A stretch of 64,000 nucleotides of DNA from Sphagnum compactum. Taxonomy: Eukaryota; Bryophyta; Sphagnopsida; Sphagnales. The translations under genes and the position numbers were made by a program. Where the stretch lies: NCBI GenBank assembly GCA_965153455.1, contig OZ234495.1:20704875-20768874 (forward strand), in the 5' to 3' direction. Positions 35,044 through 47,000 of the stretch are shown here, in pieces; position 1 is the stretch's first letter, and each line of letters opens with the position of its first letter. Under the pieces are notes generated by a model, which saw only the letters and a program-made list of their open reading frames with translations, did no database searches and had not been told where the DNA came from.

Positions 35044-36836
35044 CTACTCTTCAAAGGTTTTTGGTTGGAAACCATCACCAAGAGTTGCTTTGCTGGGATC
35101 CTTTAAGAACTGGTTCTCTGCTGTTTCACTGTGATACACACATGAGATTTCAGGAGCTTGGCGAAGATCACCGACAAATCCAAAGGTATTCATGTTGCGC
35201 TTGCATGCCTGCACCTCAGCAGAGTTCACCAGACCCCTTGACTCCAACACTTGCCAGTTGCTTTGACGTAGCACACATCCTGGCTTAACTTCTGTTTGTG
35301 AGACGTACACATTGAATCTGCATCACAAGCAACAAAAATTTAAACCTTTTGGTGAAATCCATACACCATCATTCATGCAATCCATTTGAAGAATTTGAAA
35401 TCTCTGGACTGATCTCTATCCATACAGCAAAAAGTCATCTTTAGGGTGGAATCTAGACCAAGAAAGAACTGTGAAATGTCAACCCCTGTAGTGATAGCTT
35501 TGTTCTTGCTCAGTTGCAACATTACCAGTTCATAGTGATAAATGAGTTTTGAGAGAAAGATTAGCTCAGAGCTTACGGGTTGAAGGAGATGAAGAGACGC
35601 TGGTCAAGCACCATGGCACTAAATCCATTGGCAATGCAAACATCTGGGTTTGGTGTTTGTCTGTCAATCACTTCCCGTGATGCCACATTGTTGGGTTCTA
35701 TGTTGATAACTGTGTCAGCTGCAATGCCTGCTGCCATCCCAAACACAAAAACACCTGCTAAAATGTACTTGCTTGTCCCTCTTAGAACTGGTGGTAAAGC
35801 TTGTAACCTCTTATCCTCCTTTTCCTCATCTGATCCTGCTGTTCTTCGAAGCCCTGTTGACCTTCGCCGTGGGTTCCTCAGCAAGGAAAGCTCAAGCTCA
35901 TCTTCCACATCTGAATTTGATGGCCCAAGTGGACCTGGTGGTGGATAGTCTGGAAGTGGTCCAGGCCGTAACCTCCGTCTCTCTCCATCTTTCTGTAATG
36001 CCCTTATTTGATGACCACTTTTCCTGTGATGACAACTGAACCAGATGGCATCTGTACTCGTACAGAAAGACTCTCTGCAGTTTCCCACAGCCAGGGATTC
36101 AGGATTTCAGAATCCTCCAAACAGAAAAATGTTTGCACAGTACTGACACTTCTGGTTCAGATTCTCTGCAGGACTCTTGGTTGTATTCTTCTCTTTAGAA
36201 ATCAGACTGGAATTGGCAGAAAAGTCTGCAATCAGTATCCAATATACTCAGAAATCTCACAATGGAAAACCCTGAGGGACTAAAGTATTCAATTAGCTCC
36301 AAAATTCCATAAGATACAGTTATGAGGTCACCATCTTCTCTTGCAGAATTCAGAATGCATTTGTTTGGCAGAAAAAATTTCAAGCCATACACAGGACCAA
36401 AATCCTGTGACATCTTTGATGATGATGATGATGTGAATCCTCGAGGACTAAAACAACCTGGTTCAAATTCCCTCCCCAGAACTTGTACTACTACTCTTGG
36501 TTGCAATCTTTCCCTTTACCATTCAAACGAGGAAAACCTGCAAACCAAACCCTCGGAATCTAGATGACAGGAAGTCCTAGAAACTCTAGAAAAATCCCCT
36601 ACAACTAAGGATCGGTCCAAATTACCCGCAGAAACGCGGTTGCGACTCCTGTATAAGAATGAAACCGGATTCTAAAAAGCAGCAGGAGTAGCAAGATGTG
36701 CAAATTTTTCTTTAATTCACAGAATGGAAAAAACTCGTCAATACCTATGGAATGTCTTCTGCCGCCGCGGCCGCGAAGAGCAACACAGACTCCCATTCCC
36801 TCCGTACCAAAGCTGAAGCAAGAGGCCTCCGCCCAT
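35044..36836 (-). CDS. Chloroplast membrane protein, DUF3172 family (three exons)
   Basis: Model: exon 1 36745-36836, exon 2 35577-36023, exon 3 35044-35317, giving 813 bases and 270 residues. Donors are AG/GTATTG and CCC/GTAAGC; acceptors are CATCACAG and GATGCAG. Phases agree at both junctions (AG|G Arg and CC|A Pro). Exons 2 and 3 encode a stretch strongly conserved between cyanobacteria and plants: DTVINIEPNNVASREVIDRQ (134-153), PNPDVC, then FNPFNVYVSQ across the junction, KPGCVLRQSNWQVLE, MNTFGFVGDL and ISCVY. One membrane helix precedes it (about 117-137). The N-terminal 45 residues are Ser/Arg-rich and fit a transit peptide, followed by a basic and Pro-rich linker. I recall this as Pfam DUF3172, function unknown, expected in the thylakoid or envelope. 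Exons 2-3 are firm; exon 1 rests on phase and transit-peptide character only. Confidence 0.75.
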
Positions 36837-37237
36837 CGCACTTCTTAATAGTATTATTACTAGATTACAGAAGAGGCATACAAAAAACAAGGACGATCCC
36901 CGCGATTTACGAGAGCTTCATCATTCGGGAAGTTCTGGACATTCCAATCTTCTTCGCAGCTCACAAGAATCAAACCCCGAGGGAGGGGGGGTGAAAAAAA
37001 AAAGCTCAACCAAAACCCCCCTGAAAAACGGGAAAAAACAAATGCAATACAACAAAAAACACAACTCTTCTCTTTCGTGAGAATATGCAACTCCTTTTCT
37101 CTGTTTCTGAACTCCTCTGCAACAACACTGACGACGACGACGACGACGAAAGTGCGAATGTTTTGCGGGAAACACTTCGCAAAAAGCTTTCTGGATATAT
37201 GGCCAAATATTACGAACAGAAGAATCGAGTCTTTCTG

Positions 37238-37675
37238 GATGAATAATCAATCTGTCGATGGATGTTCATGGATGAAACTCAATATTTTCATCTAAATACC
37301 CTATGCTGGTCTTCTTTTCTATGGCCAAGTATTTTTATGAGCTGTGGAATGGTGGTGTCTTACTAGATGAATTATCAATCCGTTGTGGATGAATGCGAAT
37401 CTTCATCTAAATTCCCATGCTCTTGTTGTTGTTTCTTATTTGGAAAATAATATTTTATGAACTGCAGAATGGTGCCTTACTAGATGAATAATCAATCTCT
37501 TAATGGACGAACACAAAACATTCATCCAAAAACTTATGTCCGTCTAAATTCTCATTGCTCTTCTCGTTTCTACTTGAAAAAAGTTATTATGAACTGCAGA
37601 ATAATTGTAGATGAACAATTAATCTCGATGGACGAATACAAAATCTTCATCCGACTTCTGTTGGTCCAGACTCGG
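37238..37675 (+). repeat. Minisatellite, about four units of 117-128 bp
   Basis: Units start at 37238, 37366, 37483 and 37610 with 'gatgaat(a/t)atcaatc' or 'gatgaacaattaatct'. Each continues with a 'cttcatct' or 'ttcatccaa' segment and a 'gctcttct' or 'atgctc' segment, and ends in 'ttatgaactgcagaat'. The array lies between the 5' end of the DUF3172 gene and the tRNA-Leu/Yos1 genes, in a promoter-side spacer. Confidence 0.8.
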
Positions 37676-37774
37676 ATGCTCTCCTCCTTTCAAATGTCGT
37701 CACTTTTGGAGAGAATGAGTGGCGACGGAGGGAAACAGAATAAAACCTAAAAACCAATTTCTGTATTTTTTCAC

Positions 37775-37858
37775 TGCTAGCTGTGGGGTTTGAACCCACG
37801 CGTGCCATAGCACAGGTGATCTTAAGTCACCCCCCTTAGACCACTCGGGCAAGCTAGC
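37775..37858 (-). tRNA. trnL-UAA: tRNA-Leu (anticodon UAA)
   Basis: The minus strand folds as a complete class II tRNA of 84 bases. The acceptor stem GCTAGCT pairs with AGCTAGC and is followed by discriminator A. The D arm carries CCCGAGTGGTCTAAGGGG, and anticodon stem GGTGA/TCACC encloses loop CTTAAGA, so the anticodon is TAA. A long variable arm around TGTGCTATGGCACG is typical of Leu. The T arm is GTGGG-TTCAAAC-CCCAC with an intact B box. No intron is present and CCA is not encoded, as usual for a nuclear gene. Confidence 0.95.
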
Positions 37859-37952
37859 ACACAAATTCTGCATTATTCCTAAATATATTTATAACATTAA
37901 AAACAAATCCAAACACGTCTGTTTTGCATTGCGTTGATCGTGAAAATTAGTA

Positions 37953-37981
37953 TTAGGGTTAGAAACTCTGGATTAGGGTTT
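37953..37981 (+). promoter_or_regulatory. Two telo-box-like motifs upstream of Yos1
   Basis: 'ttagggtta' at 37953-37961 and 'ttagggttt' at 37973-37981, about 210-235 bases before the ATG of the Yos1 homologue. The region between them and the ATG is purine-rich (gaagaagaag, gagagaga) as in many plant 5' UTRs. Role inferred from position. Confidence 0.45.
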
Positions 37982-38188
37982 GAAGAAGAAGAAGAGTAGT
38001 GTGAGAGAGAAGAAAGGAACAAATTTGTTGCGTGATTTTTTGTTTGAAGGAGAGAGCGAGGGAAGGAGTTAGAGAGAAAAAAGTGATTGAGATAGTTTTG
38101 TTGGAGCTTTTGGAGGTACTAGGAGTGTTTTTTTTGTTCTTTTTTGGTGTGTTCGAGAGATTGTGAAGGTGGAGATTTTGGAGCAAGG

Positions 38189-38419
38189 ATGAGCTTGTGG
38201 CAGTTGCTGGAGGCTATTTTGATGATCACCAATGCATTAGCCATTCTGAACCAGGATCGGTTTCTCACGCCTCATGGATGGGGTTTTGCGGAGATGGGCA
38301 ACGGGAGAGTGACGTCCATCAAGGGCCAAATCGTTGGTCTGCTTCATGCCGTGCAGTACTTGCGAGTGCCGCTTGTGGCTCTCAATTCCATCATCATCAT
38401 CAGCAAACTCCTGTTGTGA
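38189..38419 (+). CDS. Yos1/IER3IP1-like ER-Golgi transport protein
   Basis: A complete 76-residue protein matching the Yos1 family (human IER3IP1). These are small proteins of ER and COPII vesicle membranes that act with Yip1-Yif1 in ER-to-Golgi transport. Two hydrophobic segments flank a conserved loop: WQLLEAILMITNALAILN (4-21), then RFLTPHGWGF (24-33) and IKGQIVGLLHAVQYLRVPL (44-62), and a C-terminal VALNSIIIISKLLL (63-76). The RFL..GWG, IK.Q, and RVPL..NS motifs are the family's signature. The ATG at 38189 is chosen because the family begins directly with this first helix; an in-frame ATG at 38144 would add 15 residues with no family counterpart. The family length is 76-82. There is no intron. 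It is divergent from the DUF3172 gene, with the tRNA and minisatellite between them. Confidence 0.93.
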   Translation: MSLWQLLEAILMITNALAILNQDRFLTPHGWGFAEMGNGRVTSIKGQIVGLLHAVQYLRVPLVALNSIIIISKLLL

Positions 38420-41400
38420 GCATTCGTATTTCGTCCTGACCTCGAAGATGACAGCATTGCATCTTTTTCGTGTAGAATGGAGGAGCCAGATCGAGTCCTG
38501 CGGAAGGATGTTGCGGAAGGACGTGATCATGGTTAGGAGGCAAGTGATTTTACACCAGCAAACATTCCGTGTTCCTTGGTAAACACACGCGCTCTTCTCG
38601 TAAGTACACTTGTTCCAAGCAGTCTGGTGAGAAAATAAGCTGCCATATAGGGATAAGAGTTTTACCATAGCAATAATCTGCACATTAGAGTTGATGCAGG
38701 GAGTTGGCAAGGCACATACATTGATGATGCTCTGCAATTCGTGATGTTCGAGCTTTGAATGGTCTGGAAATGCATGAGTTCTAGAGTAATGCTCATGTCA
38801 GGCGTTTTTCAATGCAATTTAGCAAACGGATTTGCTAGTCAGTGATAACTTGGGATGTCTGTGAAGGCTTCAAAGTCCAGATATTTTGCTAGGAACTGGA
38901 AACAACATCCTGGATTGAGGATCAAAGCACAGAATGATGAGCATGCCTGCTGCTGCTGCTACTGCAAATTGGTGGTGTTCCTCTATCTCATACATAAAAA
39001 CAAATCTTTGTGCAAATCTCTCCTGAAAATCTGAAATGGCAACTTGGTGATCTGTCAGGCCACCTCCATATAGGTCTATGGTTTTGGTGCCAAAGAACAC
39101 TATTGTTGATTCTTTATGTGTATATGATGTCTGGCCTCCCTGCAATCTTAGGGTTTAGAAGAGTATTGACCTAATTTCAAAGTTTTGGAACCAAGATGAG
39201 TAACACCCCATCCTTGCTCATCATTCTGTATAGTCTTTCTACATGTCTTCCTGTTGAAAATTCCAGAAATGTGATGGGAACAAGACATTGTGTATTTGTT
39301 TTGCCTGGAATTTTGGGCAGAATGTTATGTACTGAATTTACAGCCACTGTTGGGAGCTGATGAAGTCAGTGGGTAGCCATGGCAGCTCATCACTGCTATT
39401 CATGATGAAGGTGAAAGATCTGACAGTTTGTGTATGACCCTCATAAGGGTATGAGTTATGACCGCTCTCATTCTTGTGTTGCCTTCAAAATGTTGTTGTG
39501 GAGATTTCTGCAATCTCATAGATATATAGTGTTTGCACATGACAATCTATGTATATCAGCAATCTAAATCTTCCTGTTGTCAATGACACTTCTATCTAGC
39601 AGGCAGAGGTGAGTAGCTCTCGATGTAGTTTTGCGACAACAGTGGTCATGTGCTTCATGAGCCTGTAAAAGAACTGGACCTGTTCTGTCTTGCTTAATGT
39701 GCAATCTGGAGTTTTGTGATTTGTAAGGTCAGTGTCTTGGGAAGCTAAGAATCCAGTTTTCTTGGTCATTCCAAATGCAACAACTGACCCCTTCTGTGAA
39801 TTGTTTGGGTGTTTTCTTGGGTGAGTTCATGGCTTAGTCTTTCTACCCATGGGATGCATCCTTCAATAGCTGTTGAAAACACCACTTTTATGCTCTGAAC
39901 TCAGCATTATTGGTGAGCTGATTGTTGTTCCAGTGGTACCCAACTTCAGGTGTGTGGATTCTAGATTTCCTTTGATCTGCCACAGTAGCAAGTACACAAA
40001 CTGGCAAACACACAAGACTCCATCACATGAGCTGCAAGTTGTATTATTAAGGTTGTTGTGCAGGTTGTCGTGCAAGTTTTATTATGAAGGTTATTTTGCA
40101 AGTTCTATGAAGGTTATGAAAATTGTGAAAAGTTTTGTTGTATTCCTGATTTATCACCCCTATAACCATGCATCACCTGCAGCACACAAACACAGAGCTT
40201 TCTCACTCCAGCTTCTGTGCCAAGCAGTGCACAAACATAGCTCTCACCCAAGCTTCTGTGCCAAGCTCCAGGTAGTGCATGGACATTGAGTTTTCACTCC
40301 AATCAGTGCACGAACATGGAAGCTTGGAGAGCACATTTGAATTCACAGGCCCATGCAAAGCTTGAGAATGATGACTGAATGAACAGATGCATGTGAAACC
40401 CAATGGTTCTTTGAGATTTATGAAATAACCAGAAATGGAGGTTCTTTGATTTTAATTTTTTCCAAATACCCAGAACTAGTGGGTCTTTTGATTCTGATTA
40501 TTTTGCAAATACTGAGAGCTGACCGTTCTTTGATTTTGATTTTTTTTGCCAAATACCCAGAACCAATGATGATTAAATAAATCAAATAGGTACCTGCCAT
40601 CCCTGCTCTATACCCTTTAAAAAATGCAATAACATCCTATAGTCAAAGCCTTTTTAAAACAAACTGTCCAAACTGTGGAATAGTGATGAAATATTGCCCC
40701 CAATTTCTAAAAGCTGTGTTCAAAAAGTGATGAAATTTTCTCTCAAAGAAAATTTTCTCAAATTATTGACAATTTTCTTCCAACATGACAAAAGAATCTG
40801 TCACAACCAATTCCTATTTTTAATTTTTTTTTTCCACCATTAGGTTTATTTGAATTTATTTTAGGTTATATTAAATTAATTTATTTTCATTTATTTTAAA
40901 TTATTCGACCCTAAGCTATTATGAACTATTTCTAGGCAAACCATGCTAAAGAAAGTGTGTTTGTTCAACCAAGGTGGGTAGTTTGCTTGGAAAATGCCCT
41001 TCAAAGAATGAGTGAAATAAGTGTACATACCAACTACTACAAAGTTTGTCCCAAAGTATAAGAAGACTTAATTGTTGGCATGTATCACATGTCTTTACCA
41101 TTTTATCACCATAACCAGAGATTTTGGTGCCAATTTTGGCAACATTAGCACCCAAAAAAAAAAAAGACTGGAAACACTCTTTAGTAGTAGATATCTGGTT
41201 TTTTATTTTCAAATGTGGCAAGAAAATAGGGAAATTTGGGTTTTTGAAGAAGTCATTTGTGAATGACTTTCACAACTGCATGCTTGCCATGATTCGATCG
41301 GTTGCAACCAGAAGGATCATAGGGTGAAAGCATGTCAAGTGGCCAGAAGAAGTAGTCCACAGTGAAAAACAAACAAAAGCTGTTGTTTGCTTCTTTAGTA

Positions 41401-41874
41401 GCTTGGAAAATCTGCACATGCTTCCCAATTCTCTGTTGAATTCACTTGAACATCATAAGCATTGTAAACCAATATTGTGACCTCTTTTTACATTATTGGG
41501 CAAATCATGCATAGTAGACAGACTTCTATCTGAGATTCTGAAATCAGGCAGCTTACTAGATTCGACACAACGAGCTTCACAGCTTTCCAGTGTATATCAA
41601 CCACCCTCTGGATCACCTGTCATGTTTTTCTGTATCAATCTCTCACTGGTGAAGAAAACCAACAACAACAAGAATGACTGAGAGTTTGAACCTCCAGATG
41701 TACAATGCATTCCTAAACTGTAGGATGTATTGTTATGGGTCATGACAGGTTCATATAGTGTTGTTGTACAGAGTCTGATCTGGGGATCATTTGCTTGGGT
41801 CTTGAAGCTGCTTTTGCCAGTTTTTTTTGAAGCTGACAATTACAATGACTGTCATGCTTATTTTCACAGAAAAT
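38420..41874. other. Spacer with small repeats; no gene recognised
   Basis: The first few hundred bases should be the Yos1 3' UTR. No domain is seen in any open frame here (for example 38870-39145 -, 39873-40289 +). The short tandem arrays near 40050-40580 are listed separately. Confidence 0.4.
40410..40575 (+). repeat. Tandem repeat, three units of about 60 bp
   Basis: 'gttctttgattttaatttttt' with 'ccaaatacccagaac' recurs three times (near 40440, 40487 and 40528) with small changes. Just upstream, 40050-40120 has a 'gttgtgcaggtt'/'gaaggttattttgcaagtt' repeat, and 40203-40320 has 'agcttctgtgccaagc' with 'agtgcac(a/g)aacatg' twice or more. Confidence 0.65.
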
Positions 41875-44096
41875 TTATGATTCGCTTTTCAACTTGAACA
41901 AGCATAGGACTGCAGCTCGGAGCTTCTGAAAATGCTTCTTCTTTTCCTTCTTATCAGGTATCTGCTGCTGTTGCTTTTGCTGTGGTGCAACTACAGAGCC
42001 TTGCTCACCCTCCTGCCACATCAGATACAGTCCCATGCATATGAGATTCAAACAGTTTCCCAACTCTCTCCTCTAATGCAGCTATTTGAACAGTTGCAAG
42101 ATGCCCTCTGTGTGTTGGTGTGTGTTTCTGTGTGTGCACTGTTAGCTTGCTTTGCCCAAACTTGGTGCAGACTCCTAAGAGAGTAAATAGTTTCTCAGGG
42201 TGTCTTAAGGATTACTTCCGGATCTTACCTGAATAACAGCTGGTGTGGGTTTTGGCACTAAGACAGTTTCCACAACTGTCTCATCCTGAGCTTCCAATTC
42301 GACAGGAACTCCATCATCCTCCTCTTTTGGGGCTTTTGTTTCTATTGCTGTCATAGTACGTTCATTTGGTTCTGTGATAATTGGGGTTGGGAGTGTGGCT
42401 GGTACTGCTGGCTCCTCTCGGCTTTCTCTCTGTTTTAGCTCTTCCTGTGTAGCTCCCTCTACAGGCTCCTTGTGTGCTGCTGTCTTTGCAATTCCTCCTT
42501 GGTCTGTATCCAGCCCAACCACCTACAATTACCACAGGAAAACAACAAAACAGAACATTGTTCTATTACTGATTGGTGCATCCAATTAGGGTGAGAAAAA
42601 CAGCACACATAAGCCCCAACCGAGCACCCTTGTCTTTCAACACAGCAACAGCATTGGGTTTTAAGATGTCTACTTCTCGCAGAAACTTCTGAATTCCAAT
42701 GAATTTTTTAATGTGCACCCTCAAAAGTTCAAAGGATTTCTTGCAAAGATTCAGCCTACTTATGCTGGACAAGCTTTAAATTCTGGAGCTTCACAGTAGA
42801 GGTGGTTCCAACCCACCCAACCCAGTTCACATATTTGGTATGAAGAGCTCAGAGAGCGCCAGGGGGAGTTGTACAAGAGAAACTCTGTACCTGTGACTCA
42901 AGCTGCTGCTCCACACGTCCCAGAATTGGAGCTTCTTCGGTTCTGGTGGTGGGTTCAACCACACTCTCTGTAGTTGCAGTAGTCCGGTCCAAACCTTTGG
43001 TCACTGTTGTCTCATCAGCAGCAGTGTCAGCCTGATCTCCTCTTCCCACCAGAACCTAGCATACCCATATGATCACAAATAGCTTCAGGATTCCGAAAGA
43101 GAGAGAGAGAGAGAGTGAGACAGAGTCCAGTGCTCATCAACAGCCTTCCTGATACAACCACAGTATGAACAACATAAGAGCTCCAAGATTCTCTCTCTAC
43201 CACGTCTGCTTTGCTTTTCCTTCAGCCACAGATTGATGATTGTCAGAGACCATCTGATCTACAAGAGCAAAAAGCTTAAAAGAGTCCTGTGCAACATTTG
43301 GTGAATCATTCAGTGCAGGAAACCCTAATCGCCAGTCTTCAGGTTTGTGGCATCTTTGGAGCTGGAGGGTGACGGTGATGATGATGATGATGCAGGCACT
43401 GTTGTGAGCAAGGGAGAGTATGTCATTTACCGCAGCTGTTCCTTCGCCCACTACAGTCACCACTGACACAAGCGGTGTGACCAGCGGGGCCACCATGGGT
43501 ACGATTTTGGTTCCCACCAAGGAACTGAGAAGGCCGCCGCCGCCGCCGCCTCCTTCTTTTGTTGTTCCATCGCTGGAAGACTTGATTTCTGGAGAAGGAG
43601 AAGGAGGAGGTGTGCGGGTGGAACTGCGAGGAGGACCCACATCATCTACAGTGGGTACTCCAGAGCTCTCCTTCGATGCATTGTCAATTGTTGTAGAATT
43701 GCTTGTTGTTACGCCTTCCAGAGGAGGCTTCTCTTCGAGACCTCCTTCTCTCTTGCCGCCGAGCCCCTTCTCATAGTAATCAAGCAGCTCCTTGAAATCA
43801 GACCCCCTGTGATCGCCTGCAGATTCTGTAACTCGTTGAGTCGCCGCAGTTTCTTCTTCCAGACTCTCCAAAATTGTAGAATTCTTTGAAGTTTGTGGAG
43901 TTGCCTTCGGCGCTGCAAGGGGCTGCTGCATTGTGCTCACGACGTCTGAATCACCAGAATCGGGTCGCTGTTTCTCGATGTCATCCTGCGCCCTCTGCTC
44001 ACCAGATTCTGCAGCATTGTTTTCTCGTTGGGTATCCACAATCGTGGCAGGAGAATCCTCCTTCACGCCCGGATAAACCTCTTGCAAATTCTTCAT
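41875..44096 (-). CDS. Four-exon gene, unknown Thr/Glu/Pro-rich protein
   Basis: Model: exons 43431-44096, 42891-43055, 42229-42522 and 41875-42012, of 666, 165, 294 and 138 bases. All are whole codons, so every intron is phase 0. Donors are GCG/GTAAAT, CAG/GTACAG and CAG/GTAAGA; acceptors end GCTAG, TGTAG and GGCAG. The product has 420 residues. Exon 1 gives an acidic Ser/Thr/Pro-rich part, a DFKELLDYYEKGL motif (100-112), a seven-glycine run (182-188) and a hydrophobic stretch (189-216). Exons 2 and 3 are Thr/Glu-rich and begin alike: VLVGRGDQADTAADE and VVGLDTDQGGIAKTAAHKE. Exon 4 has a Gln run and a basic amphipathic tail (KKKHFQKLRAAVLCLFKLK). I do not recognise the family. The hydrophobic segment could be a short membrane anchor. 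A run-on of exon 1 to 43197 without splicing would give 299 residues. The matching frame of four exons makes the spliced model likely. Confidence 0.65.
43092..43125. repeat. (GA)n microsatellite in intron 1 of the unknown gene
   Basis: 'gaaagagagagagagagaga' at about 43096 continues into 'gtgagacagag'. It lies in intron 1 of the four-exon gene, close upstream of its exon 2. Confidence 0.7.
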
Positions 44097-47000
44097 GGTA
44101 ATTCCCTTATCATTCTAATTCTTCTTTCTTCGGCTAAAGGAGCAACAAAGTCTTCCGTCTCACCGTCCTCTGAATACTAAACAGGCGGCGCTGAAAGCCT
44201 ACTATAACAACCTCCCAGAAGCCTCAGGAAAAAACCTTGAGTCTACTGCAGATCACACTCTCCTGCACTCAGAATCCCAGAGCAGCGACGATACAGAGTT
44301 ACCCGTGAGAGAAATGGACAGTAATGGTAGTGCTGGTGCTGGTGGGCGGAGGAGAGACGACGACAAAAACTGGGTGGGAATTAGCAGCAAGGGATGGCGA
44401 GAGGAGGTGTGATCCATGGACATTGGGTATTCCCAAAAGCGGGAAAAAAGATCTAGATCCACACGGGGGGTACACAAACACAGCGTGCGCATGCAACACG
44501 TTACAATCTAGAACAGATTTCAATGCAACAACAAACAGAGAGAGACGAAGTGACTGAGTCTTTTGCTCGAGCATTGACATGCAGCCTTCCAGCACCCCAG
44601 TTCGCTGCTAGTTCTGGAAGAGACGGACACTTGGCCAAGGACTCCAGCTGCTGCTGCTGCTGTTGCTCTTCTCGCCAAGGACTCGAGTTCCACCCACGGG
44701 ACGCCTGCCTACAGCGGCATCGCTGTTACCGCCATGGCGGCACGGCGGCAGCCTGGTTGTCTCCGCCGGCGGCCCCGCATTTTGGGGGGAAAATATTAAA
44801 CACGTAAAAGAAATTAATTGCGCCAGGAGAGTACTGTTGCCACCAGGGGTTTTCTTTTTAAGGATTTTGTGATGTAGTCAAAGTGGCGATCATCCAGAAA
44901 ATAAATTCTCCAATTTTGGCTACACACTATATTTGGCAGCTTAGAGTACATATGGAGGACAGCTTGTAATGAATGTGCACCATGGCATATAGGCAACTTC
45001 AACACTAATTATTATTATTTTCAGAAATGTTGAATTTTTTTTTTTTTTAAATTTCCTTTTTGAAGAAAAAAATTCTGTGAAGGGAAAATATAGAATTTTT
45101 AAAAATATTTTGAAATATATATTTTTTTAACATGGAATCTTCAAAATGAAATAATTATTCAACACTTGAAATGTTGAACTTGCCATGGTACTACTACAAC
45201 ATTACATAAGGTCCCATATTTCACTTTGAGTATGTGGAAGACAGTTTACAATCAGTAACAATCTCCATTGTTTTTGTATGGTCCCAGAAGGGGGTTGTCA
45301 TTAAGAACATGACATAGTTTCGACTCGGAGAAGGGTCTTTCTTGTTTGTGTCTTTTAGTCTCCTTGAGGATTTTGGGTTTATGCCCCACTAGGCCGAACA
45401 GACTGGGAACACTCATCTCTAAAGACCAACACTAGATTGCATGGGAGGAGCAACATCTTACTTAATACAAAGCAAAAAGAAAAGAATTGCAGCTCCTTAC
45501 AAGCATTCAAGAAGTAGCATCAATTCTTGTTTTGGTTTCACTTTTGACCCAAATTTTTTTTTTTTCAATTATGAGAATTTTATTTTATTTTTGAGTTTGA
45601 AACTTATTAGTTATCCACAAAATGGTGAACTTTTTTATAATTTCATGAAAGGTGTTGAATTGTTGGTTTATACTGTTGGTTTTTCGTTACATATGTTTTT
45701 TTTTTTTCCTTTTAATATTCTATGAGAATCAATAACAATTGAGAGACCATCAATTAACTAAAATTTATTCACAATTATGAGAAAAAATAAAAAGGTCGTT
45801 ACAATCACATTATACCTCATTACACATACATATACATAAGTACCCCAGGTTTATAAATGGATATTAGCCTAAGTGAAAATGGGGACAAACAGATTTAGAT
45901 GTAGGAATACCCCATATAATTAGTGCAAATCACAATAAATACCCTCAAATTTATAAAAATAAAACCATAATGATGTTGAACAAAGTGAGAAAAAAACTTC
46001 CTCAGCCAATGAGGTGAATCAATAGGAGTTCCAAAGGATTAGAATTGTTTTCTTTCAGGGGTTTTGGAAAATATTTTTTTCTTTTGTGTGATGGGTGCAA
46101 GACAAACAAATGTAATCATTCTTTAATTTTTTACAAGAGGGGGCCAGTATGGTGAACATGTTTTTAGAGTTTTTTTTTAAACACTAGATTTTGTTTGAGT
46201 GGTTTCATTTTGCGATGGTTACAAGGCAAACATGATTTAGTATTTTATTTTGGGGTAGGGAATGTGGGAAGCCAAGTGAAGCTGCATGCACTAGTGAAAC
46301 TAAATGTTCTTATGCGCATTTTAATTTCATAAGTCATCTTCATGGGTTCATTGTTTTCATTTCTCGTACTTCTTTTTCTTTAATTTGTGTTTGAGAATTG
46401 TTTTTTTTTTTTGGTATAAATAAGGAAGAAATGATATTGTTCATCCTTATTCATACAAGGTAATCGATGTCAAACCACGATTTTGTAACGCATGGTGCAC
46501 GTTTGCCATCTTGTCATTTACATAAGTAGGCTATGTGGGACATGTTTTAGTTTGGGAGTATGCCAAAGTGGGGGGTTTTTTTGGGTGGTGGACTGATCAA
46601 ATATCATAAAATTGTATTTTTCTTTAACAAATTGATTGGCCCCCCTCAACTAGTTGATAGCAATTACACATTGCATTTGTGTTACCTTTCAGATTTTTAT
46701 TACAAATAATTAATGTTTTTTTGTTTTTGGCCAAATTTTTGCATTGTGGTCAAAAAACAAATGGAGGTGCAAATGATCAAAATGTTTTTCTTTTGAAAAA
46801 AATGGGCCCAAGTTGTCATATTATTAAGAAAAAAAAAATAGAGTTGCCATATTTAAACAATAGGTTCCAACATATCACCAAAATATAAGATGAATCCTAA
46901 ATTCTTTCTTAAACCTTTCTGAGCTGTAATAAAATCCAGCCAAAGTCCTCTCATGCAGAATCACACACCACCTTTCTCACAAATTTGAAAAAAAAACATT

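Noticed and set aside
35580-36039. Plus-strand frames of 88-122 residues
   Set aside because: Antisense to the conserved DUF3172 exon 2.
36752-36994. Plus-strand frame starting MSSAAAAAKSNTDSHSLRTK
   Set aside because: It looks protein-like for 30 codons, but its alanine run mirrors a GC-rich stretch. The minus-strand exon 1 of the DUF3172 gene explains the region with matching splice phase, though this remains open.
38237-38737. 166-residue minus-strand frame
   Set aside because: It overlaps and opposes the Yos1 coding region; the part outside it has no recognisable motif.
39873-40289. 138-residue plus-strand frame
   Set aside because: It runs through short tandem repeats with no motif; open by composition.
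43420-43776. 118-residue plus-strand Pro/Val-rich frame
   Set aside because: Antisense to exon 1 of the four-exon gene; the proline run is the reverse of its glycine run.
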